A stretch of 64,000 nucleotides of DNA from Amycolatopsis sp. GM8 (GCF_021653975.1 NZ_JAJKFK010000004.1:494936-558935); one strand, 5' to 3'. Positions 26,827 to 34,966 are shown, counted from the stretch's first letter. Numbers and translations: made by a program. Notes: a model not told the origin generated them from the letters alone.

Positions 26827-27510
26827 TCAGGTGCCGTCGACGAGGGTTTGGCGGAGCCATTGTTCGACACCGGCCACGTGCATGGTCGCGACGGCGCGGG
26901 CCAGGTCGACCTGCCGCCGGGACAGCGCCTGCTGGATCGCGCGGTGCTCGGCGAGCGTCTGCGCCACCACGCCTTCCTGCGTGATCCCACGCCAGGTCCG
27001 CGCGCGCTGCGTCCGGCCGGACACGCTTTCCAGCAGTGACACCAGCACCGCGTTCCCCGATCCGGCCGCGATCCGGCGGTGGAACTCCAGGTCGTTGTCC
27101 ACCAGCTGTTCCACCGTGGGCTCGCCGCCCAGGGAATCCAGCAGCACGGCCAGCCCCTCGATGTCCTCTGTGGACATTCGCAGCGCGGCCAGCTCGGTGA
27201 CGGCGGGCTCCAGCGCGCGCCGCGCCTCCAGGAACTGGAGCACGGTGTCGTCGCGGTGGAAGTCCACGACGAACCCCATCGCGTCCATCAGCAGTGACGG
27301 TTCGAGGCTCGTGACGTAGGTGCCGTCGCCGCGCCGGACGTCGAGGACGTGGATAAGCGACAGCGCGCGCACCGCTTCGCGCAGCGAGTTCCGGGACAGC
27401 CCGAGCCGCTCGGCGAGATCGGGTTCGCGCGGGAGCCGGTCGCCGGGCTCGAGCTCACCGTCCACGATCATCTGTTTGATCGCCTCGATGGCGTCGTCGG
27501 TCACCGACAT
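26827..27510 (-). CDS. FadR-family GntR transcriptional regulator
   Basis: 227 residues. N-terminal winged helix with GDRLPREPDLAERLGLSRNSLREAVRAL (about residues 22-49), followed by an all-helical FCD ligand domain. The FCD metal-binding pattern is seen in the Asp/His residues around NDLEFHRRIAAGSGN and a later EHRAIQQAL. Such proteins repress sugar-acid genes until an intermediate binds. It is convergent with the SDR and its own upstream region carries ACATCGGAT, like the palindrome at 25977-25991. Confidence 0.9.
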   Translation of the reverse strand: MSVTDDAIEAIKQMIVDGELEPGDRLPREPDLAERLGLSRNSLREAVRALSLIHVLDVRRGDGTYVTSLEPSLLMDAMGFVVDFHRDDTVLQFLEARRALEPAVTELAALRMSTEDIEGLAVLLDSLGGEPTVEQLVDNDLEFHRRIAAGSGNAVLVSLLESVSGRTQRARTWRGITQEGVVAQTLAEHRAIQQALSRRQVDLARAVATMHVAGVEQWLRQTLVDGT

Positions 27511-27542
27511 CGCCCGCTCCTTCCTGCTCGCTCCACGGCAGG

Positions 27543-27557
27543 ATACATCGGATCTTT
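27543..27557. promoter_or_regulatory. Second GntR operator candidate (ACATCGGAT core)
   Basis: ACATCGGAT at 27545-27553 repeats the core of the palindrome at 25977-25991; the second half here is degenerate (CTTT in place of GTCT). It lies about 33 bp before the GntR start, the right place for autoregulation. Confidence 0.5.
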
Positions 27558-27623
27558 TCGGGAACCATTGCCGTCCGGTCCGCTCATTCGGTGAGATCTT
27601 GGCGGGACAGGTCGGATGAATGC

Positions 27624-28250
27624 CTACGGAAGCAGGCCGCGCTGGTAGGCCGTGGCGACCGCCGCCGCGCGGTCACGGACGCCGAGCTTGGTGTAGATGT
27701 GCAGCAGATGCGTCTTGATCGTCGTCTCGCTGACCAGCAGCCGCCGGGCCGCGACCTGGTTCGTCGCCCCCTCGGCGACCAGGCGCAGCACCTCCAGCTC
27801 GCGCGGGCTGAGCGTGCCGGGCGCGCCACCCCCGACGAGCCCGATCAGCGTGCTCGCCACCGACGGCGCGAGCACCGACTTCCCGGCGTGCGCGGCCCGC
27901 ACCGCGCGCAGCAGTTCGTCACGCGGCGCGTCCTTCAGCAGGTAGCCGGTGGCGCCCGCGTCGATCGCGGGCAGCACGTCGCGGTCGGTGTCGTACGTCG
28001 TCAGGATGAGCACCCGCGCGGGATGCCCGAGCTCGCGCAGCCGTGTGATCGCCTCGACGCCGCCCATCCCGGGCATCCGCAGGTCCATCAGGATCACGTC
28101 GACGTCGCACCGCTGCGCGAGGCGGACAGCTTCGCCGCCGTCGCCCGCCTCCCCCACCACGTCGAACTCGTCGTCGCCGCTGAACAGCCCGCGCAGCCCG
28201 TCGCGCAGGATGGGGTGGTCGTCGACGATCAGCAGCCGGATGGGCGTCAT
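27624..28250 (-). CDS. NarL/LuxR-type response regulator
   Basis: 208 residues. Receiver domain with acidic pocket Asp10/Asp11, phospho-acceptor Asp56 in ILMDLRMPGM and Lys in YLLKDAP. C-terminal LuxR HTH is LSPRELEVLRLVAEG with TIKTHLLHIYTKLG. It is activated by the histidine kinase encoded just upstream (ATGA overlap) and binds DNA as a dimer. The target genes are not shown by the sequence. Confidence 0.95.
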   Translation of the reverse strand: MTPIRLLIVDDHPILRDGLRGLFSGDDEFDVVGEAGDGGEAVRLAQRCDVDVILMDLRMPGMGGVEAITRLRELGHPARVLILTTYDTDRDVLPAIDAGATGYLLKDAPRDELLRAVRAAHAGKSVLAPSVASTLIGLVGGGAPGTLSPRELEVLRLVAEGATNQVAARRLLVSETTIKTHLLHIYTKLGVRDRAAAVATAYQRGLLP

Positions 28251-29422
28251 CGCAGCGGCACCGCGGCGTTGAGCGTCGTGCCGTAACCGGCCGCCGATTC
28301 GATCGTCAACGTCCCCTCCACTCCGGCCAGCCGTTTCCGCATCCCCGCCAGACCGTAGCCGTCGACCGGGGTCTCGGGATCGAAGCCGTGCCCGTCGTCG
28401 TGCACGTCGAGCAGCAGCGCGTCCTCGAGATAGGTCAGCGTCAGCGTGACCTTCCCGGCCTGCGCGTGCTTCGCGACGTTGGAAAGCGCTTCCTGGGCCA
28501 CCCGGAACAGCACGTCCTCGACCTCCGCGGCGGCACGCGCGGGCGCGCCGGTCGTGCTCAGCTCCGCCGGGACACCGGACTGTTCGGACCATTCGCGGGT
28601 CAGCGTCCCGATCGCCTCGGGCAGGCTCGCGCTCTCGAGCTGCTCCGGGCGCAAGGCGCGGACCGACCGCCGCGCCTCGGTGAGGCTGGCCCGCGCCAGC
28701 GAGCGCGCCAGGTCCAGATGCCGCGACAGCTGCTCGGGATCGTCGCGGACGTGGTCGGCGGCGGCGAGCTGAGCGATGATGCCAGTGAGGCCCTGCGCCA
28801 GGGTGTCGTGGATTTCGCCGGCCAGGCGCTGCCGTTCCTCGACGATCCCGGCGTCGCGCGCCTGCGCCAGGAGTTGCTCGTGCAGCCGGGCGTTCTCGGC
28901 GATGATGCGGCCGCGTTCGGTGTTCTGCTCCATGACGTGGTTGGTGATGCTGACGGAGTTGAACACGAGCCCCAGCATCACCGCCGCGACGATCAGGTAG
29001 ATGACGCTGTGCCCGGTCACCCCGGTCGGGTAGCCGCCGGACAGCGACGCCGACACGATCAGCGCGGTGACGCCGAACCCGGCCGTCCGCCAAGTTTTTC
29101 CCAGCGGGTAGGCGAAAAGGAAGCCCGAGTAGGCGAAAATGCCGAACGACAGGTCGATCCCGACCAGCACCGCCGCGAGCGCGGAGTGCACCGCGAACGC
29201 CACCACCCGCCACGGGGTGGCCGGGCGCGGGCGGGCGAGCACGACCGACCAGATCGCCGCGGCCGCCACGAAAATCCCTTCCACGGCGGTGGGCTGGTTC
29301 CCGGGCGCGATGAACGACAAGGCCGTGGAGACGGCCAGCAGCGGCAGCGGCAGGATCCGTCTGAGCCGGTTCAGCCGCGCCTGCCACGGGTCTTCGAGGG
29401 CGGTCACACTCTCGATTGTCAC
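28247..29422 (-). CDS. Sensor histidine kinase (NarX/DesK type)
   Basis: 391 residues, GTG start. About five membrane helices fill residues 22-160 with very short loops. A short coiled coil leads to the HisKA_3 box ERQRLAGEIHDTLAQG (His205), and the HATPase domain has the N-box ALSNVAKHAQ and G-boxes DDGHGF and GYGLAGMRKRL. It senses a membrane or envelope signal and phosphorylates the response regulator. The start overlaps the small membrane protein gene by GTGA. Confidence 0.93.
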   Translation of the reverse strand: MTIESVTALEDPWQARLNRLRRILPLPLLAVSTALSFIAPGNQPTAVEGIFVAAAAIWSVVLARPRPATPWRVVAFAVHSALAAVLVGIDLSFGIFAYSGFLFAYPLGKTWRTAGFGVTALIVSASLSGGYPTGVTGHSVIYLIVAAVMLGLVFNSVSITNHVMEQNTERGRIIAENARLHEQLLAQARDAGIVEERQRLAGEIHDTLAQGLTGIIAQLAAADHVRDDPEQLSRHLDLARSLARASLTEARRSVRALRPEQLESASLPEAIGTLTREWSEQSGVPAELSTTGAPARAAAEVEDVLFRVAQEALSNVAKHAQAGKVTLTLTYLEDALLLDVHDDGHGFDPETPVDGYGLAGMRKRLAGVEGTLTIESAAGYGTTLNAAVPLR

Positions 29423-29841
29423 CCCGTGGCGAACAATTCGCGCAGTTCACGGCTGTTGGCGAGGACCGCGACGCCGACCATGACCACGCCGCACACGCCC
29501 TGTTCGATCTTCATCCACAGCGGGAACGTGCCGGGCAGGGCGATGATCACGGCGATCGCGACGGGCGTGACGATCGAGACGATCCGCAGCCGCCAGTACG
29601 CGCCGCGCGAGCCGCGGGCCGCGCGCCCGGCGAACAGCAGGAGCAGGACCGCGGTGATGACGACGATGATCGCGCGGGTCCAGACCGCCGAGTTGACCGC
29701 CGCCGCGTCGTCGCGCAGCAGCACGATGGCGATCAGCGCGAGCACGCCGATCGTGAGGTAGCCGGTGACGAGCAGGCGCAGGTTCCGGAATGTCCGCACG
29801 GTGCCGGGATGCCGGAGTCGTTCCTCCGTTGGGGTTTTCAT
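29419..29841 (-). CDS. Small four-helix membrane protein of a two-component operon
   Basis: 140 residues from the ATG at 29841; GTG-side in-frame codons up to 29850 are possible. Hydrophobic helices lie at about residues 20-40, 53-70, 83-102 and 107-128, with a charged cytoplasmic N-terminus. I recognise no family. It is the first gene of the kinase/response-regulator operon and overlaps the kinase gene, so it may be an accessory sensor or a target of the pair. Confidence 0.7.
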   Translation of the reverse strand: MKTPTEERLRHPGTVRTFRNLRLLVTGYLTIGVLALIAIVLLRDDAAAVNSAVWTRAIIVVITAVLLLLFAGRAARGSRGAYWRLRIVSIVTPVAIAVIIALPGTFPLWMKIEQGVCGVVMVGVAVLANSRELRELFATG

Positions 29842-29922
29842 GATCCCCACTGTGCGGTACGGACCCGCTGCCGCGCGTCGATCACGCGGGCCCGGTCACC
29901 CGCCGGTTCGGGCGAGGCCCGC

Positions 29923-29940
29923 ATCCACCGATCGGTGGAT
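29923..29940. promoter_or_regulatory. Perfect 18-bp palindrome ATCCACCGATCGGTGGAT
   Basis: Full palindrome, 2 bp after the stop of the Pro/Gln-rich protein gene and about 82 bp upstream of the two-component operon. It could end the upstream transcript or be the operator for the operon, perhaps for its NarL-type regulator. No T-tract follows, which favours a protein site. Confidence 0.45.
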
Positions 29941-29942
29941 GG

Positions 29943-30386
29943 TCAGTACCCGTGGCCGTGGAAGCCGTGGGGCCGTTCGGCGCCGAACCGGTGCTGGCTG
30001 GTGCCGCCGTGGTCGGCGGTGGCGTGCCCGATGGCGAACCCGCCGGCCCCGCCCGCGACGAACACCGCCAGCGCCACCCCGCCGATGGCGAACCCGCGCC
30101 GGAGCCGGTTCGGCTTCGCGGGCGGCGGCATCGGATACTGCGGCGGCACCTGACCGGCCACAGGCGGGACCGGCCCGGCCGCCGCCGGTTGTTCATTCGC
30201 CACCGCGGGCTGCTGTTCGTTCGCCGCGGCGGATTGCGCGGGCTGCTGCTGGGTCTGCTCGTTCGCCACCGCCGGCGGGACCGGCCCGGCCACCGCCGGT
30301 TGCTCGTTCGGCGCCGCGGGCTGCGGGGGTAGCTGCTGCGTCTCCTCCGGGGTCCGGTCGCCGGGGGGCTTGTCGTCGTCCTGCAC
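29943..30386 (-). CDS. Pro/Gln/Ala-rich single-pass membrane protein with His-rich tail
   Basis: 147 residues from a GTG at 30386, behind AAGGAGC. The cytoplasmic N-half repeats NEQPAVAGPVPP-like units several times (about residues 20-85) and is disordered. One membrane helix (FAIGGVALAVFVAGGAGGFA) follows at about 100-122. The short outer tail contains six histidines, ending in HGFHGHGY, which could bind a transition metal. No known family. It lies upstream of the two-component operon in the same direction, so a link to its signal is conceivable but unproven. Confidence 0.65.
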   Translation of the reverse strand: MQDDDKPPGDRTPEETQQLPPQPAAPNEQPAVAGPVPPAVANEQTQQQPAQSAAANEQQPAVANEQPAAAGPVPPVAGQVPPQYPMPPPAKPNRLRRGFAIGGVALAVFVAGGAGGFAIGHATADHGGTSQHRFGAERPHGFHGHGY

Positions 30387-30517
30387 GGGTCGCTCCTTCG
30401 TCCACCTCCGATGATGGGCGCCGAGGCTGAAACCGGGCCGTGCGGACGCTGAACGTTTCCCCAGAAAACATGCCGCCGGAGCCCGCACCCGGGCCCCGGC
30501 GGCACACCCCCGGCTGG

Positions 30518-31978
30518 TCAGACCATTTCGTCGACCGACGATGCCGCCACCGCCGGTTCGGGCTCCTCCTGGCGGCGCAGGCGGATCACCCCGGACAGAG
30601 CGATCAGCAGGCCGATCGTGGCGAGCGCGGCGACCACGATCAGCGTGGGCCGCAGCCCGGTGAGCAGCGCCGCCGCGGAGGCGTCCTCGCCGCCGTTCGC
30701 GGTGAGCACGGCCGTCGTGATCGCCAGCCCGATCGCGCCGCCGACCTGCAGCGACGTGTTCAGCAGGCCACCGGCCAAGCCCTGCTCCTCGTCACTGATC
30801 CCGGTCGTCGCCTGGATGTTGAGCGACGAGAACGCCAGCGTGAAGCCGATGCCGAGCAGGATCATGCTCGGCAGCACCGAGCCGGCGTACCCGGAATGCT
30901 CGTCCACCCGCAGGAACAGCAGGTACGCCAGGACATGGGCGACCACACCCGCGAGGATCGTGCGCGGGGTACCGATGCGGTCGATGAGCGGCTCGATCCG
31001 CGGCGAGCCGATGGCCACGATCAGCGCCGCCGGCAGGAAACCGAGCGCCGTCTGCAGCGCCGACCAGTGCAGCACCGACTGCAGGTAGAGCATCACCACG
31101 AACTGGAACCCGATGTACGGGCCGAAGAACAGCGCGCCCCCGAGGTTCGCCCTGGCGAGCGGGCCCGAACGCAGGATTCCCAGTCGCAGCAACGGATGCG
31201 GGCTGCGTTTCTCGATGAAGACGAACCCCACCAACAATGCGGCGGCCACCACGAACGAGATCAGCGTGCGCGGCGAGCCCCAGCCGATCTGGGGCGCTTC
31301 GACGACCGCGAACACGAGCAGCAGCGCGCCGAGGGCACCGGTGACAGCGCCGGGCAGGTCGTACCCGCGGCCGCGATCGCGCTGGTAGGCCGGGATCAGC
31401 CGGTAGCCGAAGGCCAGCGCGGCGAGCGCGATCGGCACCGGCAGCAGGAACGTCCAGCGCCAGCCCACCTGGGTCAGCAGGCCGGAGAACACCAGCCCCG
31501 CGGAGTAGCCGCTCGCGCCGAACACGGCGAAAATGCTGATCGCGCGGTTGCGCGCGGGACCTTCCTTGAAGGTCGTGGTGATGATCGAGAGGGCCGCCGG
31601 CGCGGTGAACGCCGCGGCGAGGCCCTTGATGAAACGGCTCGCGATGAGCAGCGTGCCGCTGTCGACGAGGCCGCCGAGCAGGGACGCGAGGGCGAACACG
31701 GTGACGGCCACGAGGAACACGCGGCGCCGGCCGAGCAGGTCGGCCGCGCGGCCGCCGAGCAGCAGCAGGCCGCCGTAGCCGAGCACGTAGCCGCTGACGA
31801 CCCATTGCAGCGCGCTGGTGGAGAGCCCCAGGTCGGCGCGGATGGACGGGAGCGCGACCCCGACCATGGACACGTCGAGCGCATCGAGGCCGATGACGGT
31901 GGAAACGGTCAGCAGGACGCCCCAGAGCCGGGCGTCCCAGTGGGTTGAGGTGGTTGACAGAGGTCCCGTTGGGCTCAT
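30518..31978 (-). CDS. MFS transporter, DHA2-like drug exporter
   Basis: 486 residues from the ATG at 31978 (GTG at 31987 is an alternative). Fourteen membrane helices are predicted by eye. Motifs: ALDVSMVGVALPSI in helix 1, GYGGLLLLGGRAADLLGRRR (motif A) and helix 5 SGYSAGLVFSGLL. It should export a hydrophobic compound by proton antiport. It is divergent from a MarR gene across a repeat-filled, AT-rich control region, the usual arrangement of a MarR-controlled pump. Confidence 0.9.
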   Translation of the reverse strand: MSPTGPLSTTSTHWDARLWGVLLTVSTVIGLDALDVSMVGVALPSIRADLGLSTSALQWVVSGYVLGYGGLLLLGGRAADLLGRRRVFLVAVTVFALASLLGGLVDSGTLLIASRFIKGLAAAFTAPAALSIITTTFKEGPARNRAISIFAVFGASGYSAGLVFSGLLTQVGWRWTFLLPVPIALAALAFGYRLIPAYQRDRGRGYDLPGAVTGALGALLLVFAVVEAPQIGWGSPRTLISFVVAAALLVGFVFIEKRSPHPLLRLGILRSGPLARANLGGALFFGPYIGFQFVVMLYLQSVLHWSALQTALGFLPAALIVAIGSPRIEPLIDRIGTPRTILAGVVAHVLAYLLFLRVDEHSGYAGSVLPSMILLGIGFTLAFSSLNIQATTGISDEEQGLAGGLLNTSLQVGGAIGLAITTAVLTANGGEDASAAALLTGLRPTLIVVAALATIGLLIALSGVIRLRRQEEPEPAVAASSVDEMV

Positions 31979-31995
31979 GCGTGCCACACTACATG

Positions 31996-32049
31996 CATGT
32001 GCATCTAATGCAAGAGGATTAAATTCGTTGGCATTAAATTCATGTGCAT
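31996..32049. promoter_or_regulatory. MarR/MFS divergent operator region with paired repeats
   Basis: CATGTGCAT occurs at 31996-32004 and 32041-32049. Between them ATTAAATTC occurs at 32018-32026 and 32033-32041, 15 bp apart. The region is much richer in A and T than its surroundings and separates the MFS (start 31978) and MarR (start 32064) genes. This looks like two regulator sites overlapping two promoters. Confidence 0.6.
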
Positions 32050-32063
32050 GTTAAGCTGCCGTC

Positions 32064-32468
32064 GTGAGCGACGTAGCCGAACAGGGCCTGGTGCGGCAAT
32101 GGCACGATCTGCTGGCACTCCACGCGGCCGTGTCCGGCACGCTCGAGACCCGTCTCCAGGAAGAGCACGGCCTCGGCGTCACCGAGTTCGAGGCGCTGGA
32201 GGCGCTGGCCTGCAACCACGCGGGGCAGTGCCGTGGCGCGGTACTGACCGAGGTCGTGCACCTGAGCCAGAGCGCGACCTCCCGGCTCGTGGCCCGGCTG
32301 GAACGCGAGGGCCTGGTCGAGCGCTCGATGTGCGTGGACGACCGGCGCGGCATCTTCGTGTCTCTGACCGACGACGGGTGGCAGCGCTACGAGCAGGCGA
32401 AACCGACGCATCGCGCGGTACTCGCTGAGGTCCTGGCACGGCCGGAGTCCGCCGCGAAGGTCAAGTAG
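32064..32468 (+). CDS. MarR family transcriptional regulator
   Basis: 134 residues, GTG start. Winged-helix core LTEVVHLSQSATSRLVARLEREGLVER (about residues 61-87) and wing VDDRRGIFVSLTDDG. It probably represses the divergent MFS exporter and itself from the paired repeats between them. Its ligand would be the exported compound. Confidence 0.9.
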   Translation: MSDVAEQGLVRQWHDLLALHAAVSGTLETRLQEEHGLGVTEFEALEALACNHAGQCRGAVLTEVVHLSQSATSRLVARLEREGLVERSMCVDDRRGIFVSLTDDGWQRYEQAKPTHRAVLAEVLARPESAAKVK

Positions 32469-32511
32469 ACCGCCGATCCCACCAGCAGGGAATCGTTGAC
32501 GCCTGTCGTCT

Positions 32512-32523
32512 TTTGGATCCAAA
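32512..32523. promoter_or_regulatory. Perfect palindrome TTTGGATCCAAA before threonine synthase gene
   Basis: Twelve-bp palindrome ending 9 bp before the ATG of the threonine synthase gene. A related half, TTGGATC, lies just before the GntR start at 33753. The site suits the GntR protein encoded at the end of the same operon. Confidence 0.5.
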
Positions 32524-32532
32524 CTGGGCGGC

Positions 32533-33756
32533 ATGGCGTTCTCGTTCCTCACCCACCTCGAATGCTCCCGCACCGGTGACCAGTTCGACGCCGGCCAGGT
32601 GTCCGGCACGTCGCCCGCCGGCGCCCCGCTGCTCGTCCGGTACGACCTCGAACGGGTCCGGGAAACCGTGACACCGCAGGACATCGCGAGCCGCGAGAAC
32701 ACCCTGTGGCGTTACCACGAAGTGCTTCCGGTGAGCGCGCCCGAGCACATCGTGAGCCTGGGCGAGGGCATGACGCCGCTCCTGCCGGTGCCGGGCTACG
32801 GCAAGCGCGCCGGGGTCCCCCGCCTGCTGATGAAGGACGAGGGCCTGGTGCCCACCGGCTCGTTCAAGGCGCGCGGCGCCGCGGTCGGCGTGTCCCGCGC
32901 GGCGGAGCTCGGGGTGCGCGGAATCGCCATGCCCACCAACGGAAATGCGGGCGCGGCGTGGGCGCTCTACGCGGCACGGGCGGGGCTCGGCGCGCTGATC
33001 GCGATGCCCGCCGACGCGCCGGAGATCACGATGAAGGAGTGCCAGGCCGCGGGCGCCGAACTTTACCGTGTCGACGGTCTGATCGGCGACGCCGGGAAGC
33101 TCGTCGCGGCCGCCGTTTCCGGGCGCGAGGGTTACCAGGAGGTCTCGACGCTCAAGGAGCCCTACCGGTTGGAGGGCAAGAAGACCATGGGGTACGAGAT
33201 CGTCGAACAGCTCGGCTGGCGGGTACCCGACGTGATCCTCTACCCCACCGGCGGGGGCGTCGGCATCATCGGCATCCACAAGGCGCTGCAAGAGATGCGG
33301 GAGCTGGGCTGGATCTCCGGGAAGCTGCCCCGCCTGGTCGCGGTGCAGGCCGCGGGCTGCGCGCCGATCGTCGAGGCGTTTCACCGTGGTGCCCGCGAGA
33401 GCGAGCCGTTCCCGGACGCGCACACCATCGCGTTCGGCATCACGGTGCCCAAGGCACTGGGCGATTTCCTCGTGCTGGACGCGGTTTACGCCACGGAAGG
33501 CACGGCGGTGTCCGTCACGGACGAGGAGCTCCTTGCCGCGCAACGAAATCTCGCGTCGCTCGACGGGACGTTCATCTGCCCGGAGGGCGCGGCCTGCTTC
33601 GCCGCTGTCGACCGGCTCCGCGAGTCCGGCTGGCTCACCGGCGACGAGGAGGTCGTCGTGCTGAACACGGGTGCCGGCATCAAGTACCCGGAGACCATGA
33701 CGGTCGACGCTCCCCTGCTCCCGAAGAACGGGCACATTGGATCTGATCTGGCGTGA
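32533..33756 (+). CDS. thrC: Threonine synthase (PLP-dependent)
   Basis: 407 residues. PLP-lysine in GSFKARGA (Lys112), the phosphate-binding TNGNAGAAWA and the glycine loop PTGGGVGIIG match threonine synthase. An N-terminal zinc-like CSRTGDQFD is reduced. It converts O-phosphohomoserine to threonine. No hom or thrB lies nearby, and the gene overlaps a GntR regulator (GTGA), unlike the usual hom-thrC-thrB operon. It may therefore be a second, specialised paralogue with another beta/gamma-elimination role. Confidence 0.82.
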   Translation: MAFSFLTHLECSRTGDQFDAGQVSGTSPAGAPLLVRYDLERVRETVTPQDIASRENTLWRYHEVLPVSAPEHIVSLGEGMTPLLPVPGYGKRAGVPRLLMKDEGLVPTGSFKARGAAVGVSRAAELGVRGIAMPTNGNAGAAWALYAARAGLGALIAMPADAPEITMKECQAAGAELYRVDGLIGDAGKLVAAAVSGREGYQEVSTLKEPYRLEGKKTMGYEIVEQLGWRVPDVILYPTGGGVGIIGIHKALQEMRELGWISGKLPRLVAVQAAGCAPIVEAFHRGARESEPFPDAHTIAFGITVPKALGDFLVLDAVYATEGTAVSVTDEELLAAQRNLASLDGTFICPEGAACFAAVDRLRESGWLTGDEEVVVLNTGAGIKYPETMTVDAPLLPKNGHIGSDLA

Positions 33757-34397
33757 CCGACGAAGGCAGCCTGGTCCGCGCGGCGTATGAGTCGGTCCGC
33801 GAGGCCGTGCTCACCAGGCGGCTGCGGCCCGGCGAGCGGGTCACCGTGCGCCCGCTCGCCGAGCGGCTCGGCATCTCGCCGACACCCGTGAAAGCCGCGC
33901 TGGCCATCCTCGAACGCGAGGGATTCCTGGTGGCGCGCAAGCATTCCGGGTTCTTCGTCGCCAAGCTGACCGCGGCCGACATGCGGGACGTCTACGAGCT
34001 GCGCTCCGCCGTGGACGCGCTCGCCGCCCGCGAGGTCGCCCGCACTCGCCCACCGGACCTGCTCGACCGCCTTCGCGAGCTACTCGAACGACAACGCGCC
34101 GCCGTCGAAGCCGGGGACATCACGCGCTACGCGGAGCTCGACCGCGCGTTCCACGCCACGATCTGGCAGGGCTCGCCCAACCGCCGCCTGCCGGCCATCG
34201 CCGACCTGCTGGGCGCGCAGCTGCAGCTCGGGCAGAACCTGACGATCACCGTGCCCGGCCGCCCCGAAGCGAGCCTCGACGAGCACGCGGAAATCCTGGA
34301 GGCCCTGGCGGCCGGGGACACCGCCGCCGCCGAACAGGCCACCCGGCGGCATGTCGCGCGCGTGATCCGTGCCCTCGAATCCGCTTTGGACGGTTAG
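33753..34397 (+). CDS. GntR family regulator with FCD domain
   Basis: 214 residues, GTG start in a GTGA overlap with the threonine synthase gene. Winged helix LRPGERVTVRPLAERLGISPTPVKAALAIL, then an FCD domain with ITRYAELDRAFHATIWQGS and the late His of TRRHVARVI. It probably regulates its own operon from the TTTGGATCCAAA palindrome upstream. Its stop shares TTAG with the convergent small gene. Confidence 0.88.
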   Translation: MTDEGSLVRAAYESVREAVLTRRLRPGERVTVRPLAERLGISPTPVKAALAILEREGFLVARKHSGFFVAKLTAADMRDVYELRSAVDALAAREVARTRPPDLLDRLRELLERQRAAVEAGDITRYAELDRAFHATIWQGSPNRRLPAIADLLGAQLQLGQNLTITVPGRPEASLDEHAEILEALAAGDTAAAEQATRRHVARVIRALESALDG

Positions 34398-34606
34398 ATC
34401 CTGCGTGCCTGCTCCAGCAACGCCTCGCCGAGCGCGGCGGCTTCGGCACCCGACAGGGTCACCCACTCCTCGCCGCCGTCACCGAGGCCGGACGAGATCC
34501 GGAGCGTGATCCAGCCCAGCCGCACGTTGGGCAGTGTCGTCTGCCCCACGCAGATCTCGCGACCGCACCGCGTCTCGACCGTACGACGCGGACCGGAGCC
34601 CTCCAT
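34394..34606 (-). CDS. Small conserved-type hypothetical protein
   Basis: 70 residues, ATG behind a good GGAGG. Two cysteines (RCGREIC), then WITLRISSG and an acidic helix-forming C-terminus EWVTLSGAEAAALGEALLEQ. The family is not recognised. It is convergent with the GntR gene; the two stop codons overlap in TTAG (34394-34397). The strong ribosome site and codon use make it a real gene. Confidence 0.6.
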   Translation of the reverse strand: MEGSGPRRTVETRCGREICVGQTTLPNVRLGWITLRISSGLGDGGEEWVTLSGAEAAALGEALLEQARRI

Positions 34607-34710
34607 CTCGCACCTCCGTGCACTTTTCCAGTGACCCCTACAGCGCGGAAGGGAAGCGACCTATTCCCGCCTATTCCCGCGCGGCGGGCGCGTCAGGGTC
34701 TCCAGTCATG

Positions 34711-34966
34711 GCACCACCGGCGTCGACTACGCGGGCTGGCACCTGATGAAGGCGCTCGCCATCTCGGCGCGCGATGGTCTGAACCGGTTCGTGACCCAGC
34801 AGGTCTACTACTCGCTGCAGGCCCACGAGCTGATCCCGATCGCCCTCGGCCAGGGGCTCGGTGTGCTGGTCTGGGGCCCGCTCGCGGGTGGCGTGCTGTC
34901 GGGCAGGTACCGGCGTCCGACCGGCTCAGCCCGGCGGACCTGTCGCTGCTGGGCCCGCACCTGTAA
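34711..34966 (+). pseudogene. Aldo/keto reductase remnant
   Basis: The stretch reads GVDYAGWHLMKALAISARDG, then QQVYYSLQA, then LGQGLGVLVWGPLAGGVLSG, which is the middle and C-terminal part of an AKR barrel. The N-terminal half is missing, a few residues are lost between SLQA and ELIPIA, and the frame shifts after LSGRYRRP, with the next frame giving DRLSPADLSLLGPHL and a stop. No start signal is present. A tandem ten-base CTATTCCCGC duplication (34661-34680) lies at the broken left side. The end overlaps the convergent MFS gene. Confidence 0.75.

Noticed and set aside
34631..34966. Intact small gene covering the AKR remnant
   Set aside because: No start signal fits and the AKR-like sequence switches frame near 34915, so a decayed gene explains it better.
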